Positions 53,983 through 64,000 of a stretch of DNA of 64,000 nucleotides are shown here, in pieces (position 1 is the stretch's first letter; each line of letters starts with the position of its first letter). This DNA comes from Neopestalotiopsis rosae (taxonomy: Eukaryota > Ascomycota > Sordariomycetes > Amphisphaeriales > Sporocadaceae). The translations under genes were made by a program, and so were the position numbers. The stretch is taken from positions 4,526,001 to 4,590,000 of the forward strand of contig JALGAS010000006.1 in assembly GCA_023078685.1 (NCBI GenBank), given 5' to 3'. The notes beneath the pieces were generated by a model. That model saw only the letters and a list, made by a program, of their open reading frames with translations. It ran no database searches and was not told the DNA's origin.

Positions 53983-56900
53983 GAAAGTGGTTGGGTGTAG
54001 ATGTGGGAGCTGAGGATGCGTAAGATTCGGAGTATACAACAGGTAATGAACCCCTCGAACGTAGTTTAAAGTTGGCGACCAACCTTTGAAAGTGCATAAC
54101 AGTAGCGGTAGAGTTTCCGAGGCTTGATATTTTAGCCGCAAGCGTGGCTTTCTTCGTTTCTCATTGGGAATCCGGCAAGCCACGAAAATGGAAGTCGAAG
54201 TAAGAGAGAAAAAATATGTAGAAAAGTGCCGGTTAGCGACCCAGAATCGATGTTAGGTGGTAAGTAAAAGTGAAGCCCCTAGAAGAGCCTGGAAAACGCG
54301 TTGATATCGTCACGATGGGGTCACAACGTCCTGGTATATAGATATCCGAAGAAAGTGAACACGGTGACAATAGCTTGCGTGAGGCACACATCAGTTCCCA
54401 GTGTCGCCTCGTTCAGAGATTATCCTCAACTTTTGCGCCTCCCACAGCTGGTGTATTCGCGAATATGCGTCGGAGCTTTTGCTCCCTATGGCCCCTCATT
54501 GGGTGTGTCCAGGTAGCGCCTCTGCACTGCGCTTACCACTTTAGCGGGCCCCAGCCCAAATAGCCGTGTTCGTGCGCTCCTGGGGTTCCTTTTCTGAATT
54601 GTTGAACTGAATTTTTTCAGACCCTTCTTATTTTAAACTCTCTATATTTTCCCACGTCGTCCATAGAGCGGCATCAGACTGGGGCTCTTTTTCTAGTTGT
54701 AGCGACCTACAATTCTGGCAATTTCATCTGGCTTATCCCTCATTATTATGTGTTTCAAGACACATCTCCCGCTCTTCTTGATCGTGCTACCATAAACACA
54801 CACACTATTTGGGCTTTGCGCCGTCGGTATAACTGGATCTAGACCTAGGTACATATCTAGGTACCTAGTCACCTCTTTTTGGTTTTTCCTTTGCCGCAGG
54901 ACAGGACCCTCCATCCCTACCTATCTTGCCCGGCTGGCTAGGCATGCCGTGATCAGGGTCTTCTCTTCGGAACCTAGGGATCGAACACACAACTCTGATT
55001 TGACTGGCGTGTGACCCTGATTTGATCGTGCAAGGTTGGACCAGACTTCCATTATCTTTCCTACCTGTTTCCCCGGGTTTGCTACAACTTGATATATGTC
55101 CATTGGCCTAGAGCTTCCGTTTTCTCGCCAGTCCTTGCGTCATACTTACGATGTTATGTCGCGGGTCTGTCACGGCTGCAGATCAGACTTACACCTGCTT
55201 ACCTACCTGCTACCTACCTGGTCCTGCTTTGAAAATCTGGTCTCATTTGTGGTACTATTTGGTACAGTCAGGCCTGTTCAGGAAGCAGGACCACAAGTAT
55301 CGGGACATTGGGCCGGCCATGGTAAGAAAAAGATCTACAATATTGTCGGAACCAACAACTAGTCACCGTATGCAAATCTACACTAAAATTGATTCCACGA
55401 AGTTGGGTCTGGGTCCTTGTGGGTTGGCTACTCGACCATGTCCCTACCAATGACTGGCCGATTAATCAAGCAGTTCAGAGGCAAAGAAGGGGATTATAGT
55501 GCTGAGGACTTTTTCTTTCTTTTCGTACTATCGTCCCTGGCTATCCGAATGGCTGTGGCGCAACCGCAGACACTATCCGCAGCAGGTTCTGGGCCTGCCA
55601 AAGCCTGCGAGATGCATCTCTCGCAACAGGATCCTAGAAATTTTTATGCGGGCGATACTTGCTACAGCCTCTCGAATGGATGATCGACCCTTGGGAACCC
55701 CACTGCCGGGGCAAGCTATCCTAATTTGGGTTCTGGTCACCCCTCAATGTACAGACTATGGACACACAATCCGACAAAACGTTCGAACCCCGCGATTGCG
55801 CACGCACATGACAAATTAGCATTTTGCTTTGGCATCCAAGTTCCCCTTCTCATGGGGAAAAAGGTGTCGTCGAGTTGGCCCAGCACGAATCTTCGTTGGC
55901 ATCATGACTTTGTCACGTCTCCAAATTGGCACTCTCATCATACTGCTGGACTGGCAAAAGATCTACCGGTGTGTGGTATTCCCGGTTATTTTCACAGATA
56001 GCCCCTAGATACGAATGAATGGTGGGCGGTCTCGTCTTGCTTGACATTAATAAGTCACAGCAACTAGCCCCGTTCGGCATCTCTGGTAGGGCTGCTAAAA
56101 ACGACGCCGACTTGAGATAAAGGGAATAGTGAGAGCCTCACCCACATGGCATTTGCAACGGTCTTGGTATAGTGCACCCTGTACACCGGCCGCGCTCTCA
56201 TACCACTACTATCAAGGCTCAAAAAAAAAGGGACTTTTTCTTCGATGATAGCGCGGCTTGATTTCAGTGCTTCCCATCATCTCCGCTGTCATGATTCAGT
56301 CCTGACCTGGAGACGCCGCACCGTGGGAGGAATTCCGCTCTTGGCGGCATTGCTACAGCTGAGCTGACAGACCAACTATGATTAATGCAGTAGCCATCAT
56401 CATCTTGTGTCATGCCTGCGTGGACACCGCCATCTATTCTTTTTCCTCTTCTCTTCGAGCTTGCAATAGATCTACCGACCACGAAGAGACTCACTTCTTG
56501 TTGAGCAGAGTGGGTTCTCGAAAAGTCTCGGATATGGTATCCCGCCGCCCACTCTCATGATCCTTCTGTGGGTACAAACTCATCGCAAAGTTTTCGGGTC
56601 ACTGACTAGCCAAACGGAAGAGAAACTTTTCTTCTCTCCGGCGAAATTCCGTGAGGAGCATTCTACATATGGATCAACAAGCGTAAAGTTAGTAGGTAAT
56701 ACGCGCCAACGTATATAAAGCTGGACCTGACATTCAGGCAAGGCTATACTACACCATACAGGCACCATGTGCTGTGAGTATCATGTGTAGATTTGCTAGT
56801 GCAGCTTTCTCTCCTTGAAAATACTAGATCAGGCTAAAACTCGCAAACGGCCCTGCGGCTAACACAAAACCATACGAATTTGCTCTACAAACGGCACATG

Positions 56901-59808
56901 CACCGGCAGACCGGACAACTTTGAAAACCTGGCCAGACCTCACTCTCATAAAGAGATGGACGTGGCAGGGAAAAGTTATTTGCTCAAAACTAACATTGCC
57001 CTTCTAGTGTTATAGAACATTTTAGCCACTGCTAGGTCTTCTTGTGGAGGCCCGCTCAGACCAAGCGTTTGGAAAGGCAACAATAGTATGCCACCACCCC
57101 GCTATATGCTTCTGTTTGCAGGTGTCTTTCGTGTCCTTGGAACGTATCAATATATTCCTTGATCTACTTTTTCTGGGCTCCATTTCCAATAATTCTCCTC
57201 ATCTAACAGATTGGCATGTGAAACTGGAGATTGGAAACCTCTTTTGCAGTGGCAACAAGATTGCGCACATGGTGATGCCTGGCAGTCGTACACCTGACAC
57301 CTAGTTGCGGTGCCACCAAGACTTACAATAGTCCGTACTTGGAGAACATTGTTTTCAGGGCTGATCATCGGTGAGGTCCTGGGGACTATGAAACCACCTT
57401 TTACCCAAAACAAAAAGATCGTCACGAATTGTGGCGGTGTCGCTCAATTCAGCACGACGAACACATAGTCTCATTGGTCGAATAGTCCCAATACGCCTCT
57501 TTCGGGCTCCGCTTTGCAGCACGATTGTGTCAATCCGGATGTGGCCGGGCGCAACGGGATTGGCTCAAGCTCCCCTTGCCTTGCTGCTTGGTATTCTGAC
57601 CTAGGTAATAGAAAGTCATATTTATGGCTTGGTATTCCGTAAATTCGGAAACCCATGCAACCATATTCGCCACTCAACCGTTTCCATATGGGATTTAGAC
57701 CATGTCTCGTACCATGAAAGTCGTATTTCTGTCACGAAGGCAAATTTACATTTTTGAAAACTGTTCATCATGGACAACGTGTCCTTGAGCAAAGGTCATC
57801 AGGGCTGCGTTGATCTCCTCTCGCCTCCTATGAGAAAGCCGAGGAGGCAAAATGACAATCACAATGGTAATAGTAAAGTAGCACCAGCTGATAAGAAAAT
57901 GATAACATGGCAGCTATGTACACTAGGTCTCGTGTACCCGTCTGCATCATCGTCACATGTGTTTCTCGACTCTCTCGAGAACGCTTTGTGCTTGAGTGAC
58001 AGACCGTTGCCCTCATATCATTCCCAGCTCGAATCTCATATCTCAGAATCATCGACAATTGGCAGTTTCACCAATTCGAATTTTTTTCCCCCATTTCATA
58101 AAAATCCCCCAAACCCTAGTGCTACCAGCACTAGCGGCGGGAGTGCCTTTTTTTTTCGATCGACCCAACTCTCCTTACCCATCTTTATGTAGGTAGGGAC
58201 CCCCATTTCGGAGGAGAAGCTCCTTGTCTCTGTTGCAGGAATTTCCATGACTCAACAGCAAAAATACATAGTGTAGCACAAGGCTTAGCGACCGACTCTA
58301 GTGCCTCTTCTTATTTTCTCAGCCGTGCATTATACCAACATCTTTGTCGGTATTCGTATAATTTGATTGGAAAGTTTTAGTACGTTTGAACGTCGGGACA
58401 AAACTCCGGGTGCATCATCCCTTGGTAGCAGCGCTGGTTCTTTGTCTAATGTAAGTTTTGGGCTGGATTCGTCCCCAAGGCCAAATGTGCCCCGGATTCT
58501 TGATGCGTCGCTGATCGGGGGGACCAGCCAGTGGACTAGGCGCGTCGCCCCGAACAAACACTAAATCGTAGGCCCAACGGATCTACTTAGGGGTTTGAAA
58601 GCGTGTGTGTCAGCGCGTCGATTATGGGCACAAACATTAGGTTCGGATGGCCTCCTGGTAAGTTGACTGGTCATGCCCAAATAGCGAATCCTAGCTATGC
58701 CTCCAAACGTATGATTGAAAGTGGTTGCGGTGGCTTCAGGAGGCTATGCTCCGATGGAGGGTTTCTAGAATGTTTATTCGAATGACATCAAAGCTCTGGC
58801 GAAAAGAGTACTCAACGGTGTACCTTGAGCCAAAAGTCCTATTTTGACCATAATCACTGACGTGCTGCAGCTCGAGCCAAACTGATTCGATTGATAATTC
58901 TAGATTGGGCTGGACATGGCCCAGGGGGAAACACCCAAATCAATGAAAATGGCGAGTACAGCTCTTCTCGAATCAATATGAATCCAGTCGTCAAGTTTCA
59001 GCTCCCCAACATGCCTGAACATAATACCCGCCAAGTGAGCACAAGTAGTCTCGCATAGGCTTGCCGATTAGAGCACGGGAGAATACTCAGATGGACTCTT
59101 TCGCTTAGGGAGAGGAGACTCGATACTACGTAGATCAAATTTGCTCTAATTGGCATAGTGAGGCCTCTGACATGAGGTCCGTGGGCATGTACGAACACGG
59201 GTATGGCGGTTTACTTGTCCTGCAGGATGACAAGTGGGTTTTTCGCCCCGGAGGAAATGCTCCCTCTCAGTCCATGACACAGGTTGACATGAGGTTTAGA
59301 TGATGCTAGAAGGGGTATGGCTACGGTTTCTGACGATTGCTAAGAGTAGTCGCGATTTGGTGACTGCTTCCGGGCATCTTGAGCGAGTAAGAGCAAAGCT
59401 GGTTCGCCCAAGATGTAAATCCTTTCTTGAGGGGGTTCCATCTTGATTCGGGTACTCATTGATCAGGTACCAATGAAGTTACGATACGATGTGAACGAAT
59501 GCACAGGTCATATGCCCAAATGGGCTGGTATTTGTTTCTCATGATTATTCATTAAATGAGCGTCTAGCATGTACTGGCCTGGTCATGTCGGTTATAGCGC
59601 CGAATGCCGCTGTGTCTTTGAAACAAAAGAGACCACACTCATCGGGCATTACCCCTTATCCGAGAACCACTCAAGCTCTTCACAAATTCTCATCACGGGC
59701 TTCTTCTCAATATGCGCCCAGAAGTAGCACTCTGGCGCTGTTCCCAAAGTCCACTAGTTATTATACTCTACAATACTGTGGCATTCATGTCTCTCACTCT
59801 GTCCTGTC
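53983..59808. other. Gene-poor stretch of about 5.8 kb
   Basis: I find no ORF with recognisable protein character on either strand; the longest (57770-58192, +) is low-complexity. Features seen: CTAGGTAC repeats near 54845-54868, TACCTACC-type repeats near 55200, and an 8-bp perfect stem CTAGTGCT-ACC-AGCACTAG at 58116-58134 next to a T run. Base composition is moderate, not extremely AT-rich, so it does not look like classic RIP-mutated repeat DNA. It could hold a non-coding transcript or a long upstream region. Confidence 0.4.
58116..58134. repeat. Short perfect inverted repeat
   Basis: Two 8-base arms (CTAGTGCT and AGCACTAG) separated by ACC can form a small hairpin. A run of T follows about 15 bp later on the plus strand. 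No function can be assigned. Confidence 0.5.
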
Positions 59809-60784
59809 TCAGAAAGGTAGGGTAGGTAGGATAGTAGGAAGAGTGACCGAAGGCAGAGTAGTCGGAATTGTAGGTACGATAGTAGGAAGAGTGACCGACG
59901 GCAGAGTAGTCGGCAGTGTAGGTAGAATTGTAGGAAGCGTTACCGAAGGCAAAGAAGTTGGAAGTGTGGGGAGGATAGTCGGAAGAGTGACCGAAGGCAG
60001 AGTAGTCGGAAGTGTAGGCAGAGTAGTAGGTAGAGAGATCGATGGCAGAGAGGTCGGCAGAGTAGGAAGAATTGTAGGAAGGGAAATCGTAGTTGGCAGA
60101 GAGATAGACGTTGTCAAAGAAGTACTTGCTGCTGGCAGCGTGTTGATGTAGTACGAGATATCGTCAATGGCTACCGAGCCCAAAACACCACCGACAAAGG
60201 TAGCAGCAAATTTGACGTAGGAAAGACCAACGAAGTTGTTGAAGTAAGCCGGAGAGAGGTTGTTAAGTGCTCCGCCGCTGGGGGTGAAGTAGAAAGGTTG
60301 GTAAACAACCAGGACCCCACGCTTGTCGTAGCCTGACACTGCCAATTTGCAGCCTACTGGCTTGTTGGATGAATCGACGCATCCAAAGAACAGTGAGGAG
60401 AGAGTGAAGTTGCCCGTCTTGCTACCGGAAAACTCAGAGGTGATGACAGGGCTGCTAAGTCCTTTGGTGACATTACCAAAGGCAGCGACGTTGGTGCCTG
60501 ATCGGGGAGCAAGACCAGACAATAGTCTCCTAGTTCCAGCGGTGACAGCAGCTTGTCATAATGTCAGTATCATCCATTTCAGAGTGGTTGCAGATTTCAT
60601 TACCAAGTCCGTTAAATTGTAGGCCACCATAGTAACCAATTGGGCTTGTGCCAAGACTTGTTGTGCTCAATCGTTCAAAGTCTGCAAGACCCTTGAAGAG
60701 ATCTCGAGCTGAAATTTCTTGGACAGGTGCCGCATATACAGCGGAAGTGGCGAGCAGAGCCCAAGTGACGATGGACTTGAACAT
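59809..60784 (-). CDS. Secreted protein with C-terminal Pro/Thr/Leu 16-residue repeats (2 exons)
   Basis: Predicted 307 aa: exon 1 60604-60784, exon 2 59809-60551. A clear signal peptide (MFKSIVTWALLATSAVYAAP) starts it. The globular middle contains ISARDLFKGLADFERLSTTS, SLFFGCVDSSNKPVGCKLAV (two cysteines 8 residues apart) and VYQPFYFTPSGGA, a pattern seen in a family of fungal secreted or surface proteins of unknown function. The last about 90 residues are about five units of T-L-P-T-S/T-L-P-S-V-T-L-P-T-I-L-P, each 16 residues (48 bp). No GPI-anchor signal is seen at the C-terminus, so it is probably released or held in the wall. The Thr/Ser-Pro content suggests heavy O-mannosylation. Confidence 0.78.
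59812..60100. repeat. Coding minisatellite, 48-bp unit
   Basis: About five imperfect 48-bp units within the C-terminal repeat of the secreted protein, visible on the plus strand as recurring GTAGGAAGAGTGACCGA-like blocks. Units differ by point changes only, so copy number could vary between strains. Confidence 0.7.
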
Positions 60785-62541
60785 TTTCGCGGTGTTGGGC
60801 GATTTCCTGTCTGCCTGAGGGATGGTTCTGAATATGGAGAAATGAGCAAGTATGTATGAGTGTCGATTGTTGTCCTTCGAGATAGAGTCTTGTTCTGAGC
60901 CACGAACATGATCCTTATATACATGACCATTACGGTATACCCTCATGATCCTTCACAGCAAACGTCTCATCATGATACACACTGACGAAATCGTTTTGCC
61001 GGATTGGCAATGAGATGCATAGGCCATGCATTGGATATCTCAGCCGCGCTGGAGAGGTGCTGCAACTGCGGCAGCAAAGACAGTCCCTGCGCTTTACGGA
61101 CGAACTGTTAGACACTATTTTCTTGTTCGGATTGTGTATTCACGAAACTAGCATACCCTCCAGGCAGCGGTCCATCTCCAAGTTGCTGATGCATTGGCCG
61201 GCTGCACTCAAAAGTACCTGTAGCAATCGACACTGTTTTGGCTATGCTGAGGCAAGAAAATATGCATTGGCAACGGATGACTAGGTTGGATGAAAATAGC
61301 AAAATTGCTTAATTGAGCTCGTCTACTATGGTATAAAGACAATGAATCCAGCAACAACGAATGAGACGTAGGAATATCGCCACGTTATACTACGAACCAA
61401 GTGATCTAGTATACACCAGCCACGTTTTGGCCTACACTCGATCTTAAGGTTGGCGAGGCAGAGATCCCGCGCCGTCCTTCTGGTCTCGTACTTTCTGTTA
61501 CCTCCCGGAAACAGCAATCGAACGAGTCTTCAGGTTACTGCCGGATGTTACGGCCTGCAAGTCTCAATGATAAAATCAGCTTCTGTATTTACGTATATGG
61601 GACTTTTGAACTCGGCAGGCAATTGCAGGTGCTGATGAATGCAAGTCTGTTCGCTTCATTGGCACACCGCCCACTGTGATTTAGCTAGCAGAGTCAATCG
61701 TTCACCGTGTATATGGAATGACGACAGGGTTTCTAGCATCCCGTATCGCCTGGCAACCAGAGAGCCAATTTAACTGCTTCTGTATGTCAAAAAGTGGTCA
61801 ACAGGTGTCTACTGAATCTATGCCCGGTATCGGACCAATCAATTGCCTTTTGTAATATACAGAGGTAGCCGTCTAGTCTATTGTATTGCCGGACCACATC
61901 CGATTCCTCTGCTTGTACGTATACTGGACAGTTGACTGTATGTCAGCCCATGTACGAGCGAACAAAACCCGGCAACCTGGAAGCTCTGTCATGTTCGCAG
62001 TTTCCTCTTTGAGGCAATGCAAGCCGATTCCGACGGGATGGATAGTTGAGACTGGCAGCTGAGAGAGATTCGTGCCGTGTTTCCAAGACAGTCTCTAGAA
62101 CGGAAAAGCAATGCGGCTGTCCAGGTCGGGTCACGTCCAAAAGACGTCACAAAGTATAAATGTTTCTACTCTAAATCTGTCATGTATGCTTGTTGTCTAG
62201 GTCTATATGGAGCGAACGCAAACTCTTTTGAGTCACACACCTGGGTTTCATGGTAAAAACAGTTGCGCACTCCCGAGTGGCCGCCACTTCGGACCAGGTT
62301 GACCGACGTGAAATGCACATTGATTCGGCATCCTGAAATGCAGAAAACGCCTGAATTAACAAATCCTGCCTTATTCCCATGCCGGGAAGTTTTCTCTCCG
62401 GCGGTTCCAAAGCTGTCCTAGCCAAGTAGATGTACAATCTTGCCGTGTCCGCGCGTCCGGTGTATGTAATCGAATTGTGTGAATGTACTATTACTTCAAC
62501 TCACGTGAAGAGGCCAGTTTCTCACCAAGTAAATCATTGGT
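60785..62541. other. Intergenic, 1.8 kb
   Basis: Promoter of the repeat-protein gene plus sequence with no recognisable gene. Confidence 0.35.
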
Positions 62542-63029
62542 TCACTTCAAAGGTGTTAAGAGATATTTTCTTCGTGGCGTATCCAAGACCTCATCACCCT
62601 TCTCTGCAATTGTAACCGTTTTGATACCTTTACAGACTGCAGAGGCACCTTCGGGATCTTGAAAGCATATGGGACAAGCTGGTTCCCAAATAGAACTCAC
62701 ATTTGCTGGGTGATGCGGACATGTCTCCGCGTCCGAGAACCAATAGCAAAACATGGCGATAATATTGAAGACGAAAGGCTCGCAAAATAGGCTAGTTTGA
62801 TACGGAGCAGAACAATTGGTTTGAAATGGGTGACTACCAGGTTCATGGACCACTTCGTGAAGATTGTGATGGCATTGCCCAGAGCTTGTGCCTCGACTGG
62901 AAAGATGTCGGCTTGGTACATCCAGGATATGATCAATGCCCAAAGGCATGTGAGAGAAACCGAAGACATTTCGCATTGCAACCATTGATCAAATTGCGTG
63001 GCTTGAGCAACGTATCCAGGACCTTTCAC
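62542..63029 (-). pseudogene. Relic of an MFS sugar transporter C-terminus (frameshifted)
   Basis: The minus strand shows two overlapping frames that together match the end of a fungal sugar transporter. The first (to about 62790) reads LTCLWALIISWMYQADIFPV, then GNAITIFTKWSMNLVVTHFK, equivalent to the W-x-Y-x-A/S-E-I-F-P motif and the NWS-N helix. The second, shifted frame continues CEPFVFNIIAMFCYWFSDAE and later FQDPEGASA, the last helix and PET-type tail. The frame changes near 62780-62795, and the N-terminal three-quarters of the protein is absent. Hence a decayed gene. It lies next to a rhamnosidase fragment, which may once have been its functional neighbour. Confidence 0.62.
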
Positions 63030-63568
63030 TCAATGTCTATCCCAAGTGAGATGCGTGTGTACAGGTTACGTACCCCAGAATCAAGCCCCAGACCCCGACA
63101 TTGAAAGCGGCAAGCTAGACAAGCATGAATGCACAGTGCTTCCACTACAAATTGACACTATCAGAATTGGTGTCTCTAAATCGCCCATGGAGGGGTCCCA
63201 GGTGGGGTGGAATTGGAGATCATCTAGCATCGTCAAGCCAGAGCACCATGCATCACCTGCAACACGACAATGTGGGGAGTCGGTGATTGGGACCTATTCT
63301 GTTGTGTCTGTGCCTGGAGTCACGCTGCAATATACTCGAACACTAAGATATTATGTAAAGAGTAGTGCGAGGGTCTAGGTCTCCTCGGGCCAGCTCCGCC
63401 CGACCAATGATGGGAAAGTCATTGTCCCCCGGTGAAGACCATGTAGCTGTGTCGGCCTAGCTTTCTGACAACTACTGCATCATTGCATTTCTTTCTTGAG
63501 CACAAATCAGCCTGCGGAAAGAAATTGACCTGTCATCAACAAGTGTCGACTTTTGGATACGCCTGCTC
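63030..63568. other. Spacer before the rhamnosidase fragment
   Basis: The plus frame 63046-63378 is open but resembles no protein. Nothing else identified. Confidence 0.35.
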
Positions 63569-63958
63569 ATGATGGAGGTCCTTGCTTGTGGCATTCACGG
63601 CTTTGCTGAAACCATTGGCATCGACGTGGATGAATTTCGCGTGTTCTGGAAACTCGCCTTTGCACAAGAAGATGCAAGACAGACACACTACCAGCTCCGC
63701 GTCTCTACCGATCCCAACGTTGAGGTAGAACAGGAGACGTGCTTTGACTCTGGTCGAGTGGCGGGTCAGCAGCAGCGTAATGTCATATGTCGACCAGAAG
63801 GCGGATTCAAGTCGACAACGAGCTATTACTGGACTGTCCAAGTCTGGGACCAACATGGCAATACCACAACCAGTTCAGTCAATCACTTTTACACATCATA
63901 CCCAAGATGTTCCAGGCTCCTGCCACCATACAGCATGAACCAGACCTATGTAGGCTGA
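63569..63958 (+). CDS. GH78 alpha-L-rhamnosidase, N-terminal part (broken or cut by window edge)
   Basis: The frame from ATG 63569 encodes 129 residues with the features of the N-terminal fibronectin-like domain of family 78 rhamnosidases: FRVFWKLAFAQEDARQTHYQ, LRVSTDP, FDSGRVAGQQQRNV, STTSYYWTVQVWDQHG and then PRCSRLLPPYSMNQTY. A full enzyme would be 650-900 residues and hydrolyse terminal rhamnose from plant glycosides or pectin side chains. The frame closes at TGA 63956-63958, just after MNQTY where the family normally continues. A GTAGGC at 63951 could be an intron donor with the next exon outside the window; otherwise this is a truncated gene. No signal peptide is visible. Confidence 0.6.
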   Translation: MMEVLACGIHGFAETIGIDVDEFRVFWKLAFAQEDARQTHYQLRVSTDPNVEVEQETCFDSGRVAGQQQRNVICRPEGGFKSTTSYYWTVQVWDQHGNTTTSSVNHFYTSYPRCSRLLPPYSMNQTYVG

Positions 63959-64000
63959 TCCTGAATTCCAAACAAACCACACCCGCCTGCTGACCTGCTC

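Noticed and set aside
1..64000. CRISPR arrays, prokaryotic operons, integrated virus or intact transposon
   Set aside because: The window is eukaryotic with spliced genes. No regularly spaced repeats, no reverse transcriptase, transposase or viral protein signatures were seen.

Overview
The window is nuclear DNA of a filamentous ascomycete, most likely a sordariomycete. The reasons are short (45-190 bp) GT-AG introns with CTAAC/CTGAC-type branch sites, dense packing on both strands, and families largely restricted to such fungi: Zn2Cys6 regulator, fungal rhodopsin-domain membrane protein, ankyrin-CorA fusion, heme-thiolate peroxygenase and DUF6594. The order is not proven by anything I can compute. 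Exon boundaries were placed by hand from splice signals, frame and family knowledge; no transcript evidence was available.

Layout. 0-10 kb (accessory): ankyrin-CorA membrane protein, luciferase-like-domain protein, GNAT acetyltransferase, alpha/beta hydrolase, and a second GNAT gene interrupted by an in-frame stop. 10.6-20 kb (housekeeping): POP7, the Rav2/Rogdi V-ATPase assembly factor, a NIPSNAP protein head-to-head with ATP18, an FSH1-type serine hydrolase and the proteasome lid subunit RPN5. 20-22.3 kb: intergenic DNA with an AT-rich patch. 22.3-26.5 kb: two RNA-recognition-motif proteins. 27-29.6 kb: a tandem array of a small three-exon gene I do not recognise, with two intact copies, one copy reduced to its last exon, and a leftover upstream-like segment. 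30.5-46.1 kb (accessory): rhodopsin-domain protein, SDR, DUF6594 protein, secreted S10 carboxypeptidase, MFS transporter, Zn2Cys6 transcription factor and a secreted short peroxygenase. 47.3-53.7 kb (housekeeping): flavin split-barrel protein, methylcrotonoyl-CoA carboxylase alpha subunit, mitochondrial ribosomal protein S16 and NAD(P)HX epimerase. 53.7-64 kb (gene-poor): a 65-aa Cys-rich ORF, about 5.8 kb with no convincing gene, a secreted proline-rich repeat protein, a frameshifted sugar-transporter relic, and the N-terminal part of a GH78 alpha-L-rhamnosidase at the right edge.

How the genes work together. Several housekeeping genes serve mitochondria (NIPSNAP, ATP18, MCC alpha, MRPS16, possibly a form of FSH1), and NIPSNAP and ATP18 share one divergent promoter. 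The 30-46 kb block has a membrane receptor-like protein, two oxidoreductases, a transporter and a pathway-type regulator but no backbone synthase, so it resembles a catabolic, detoxification or small tailoring locus; that reading is inference. The most novel-looking element is the 27-29.6 kb paralog array.
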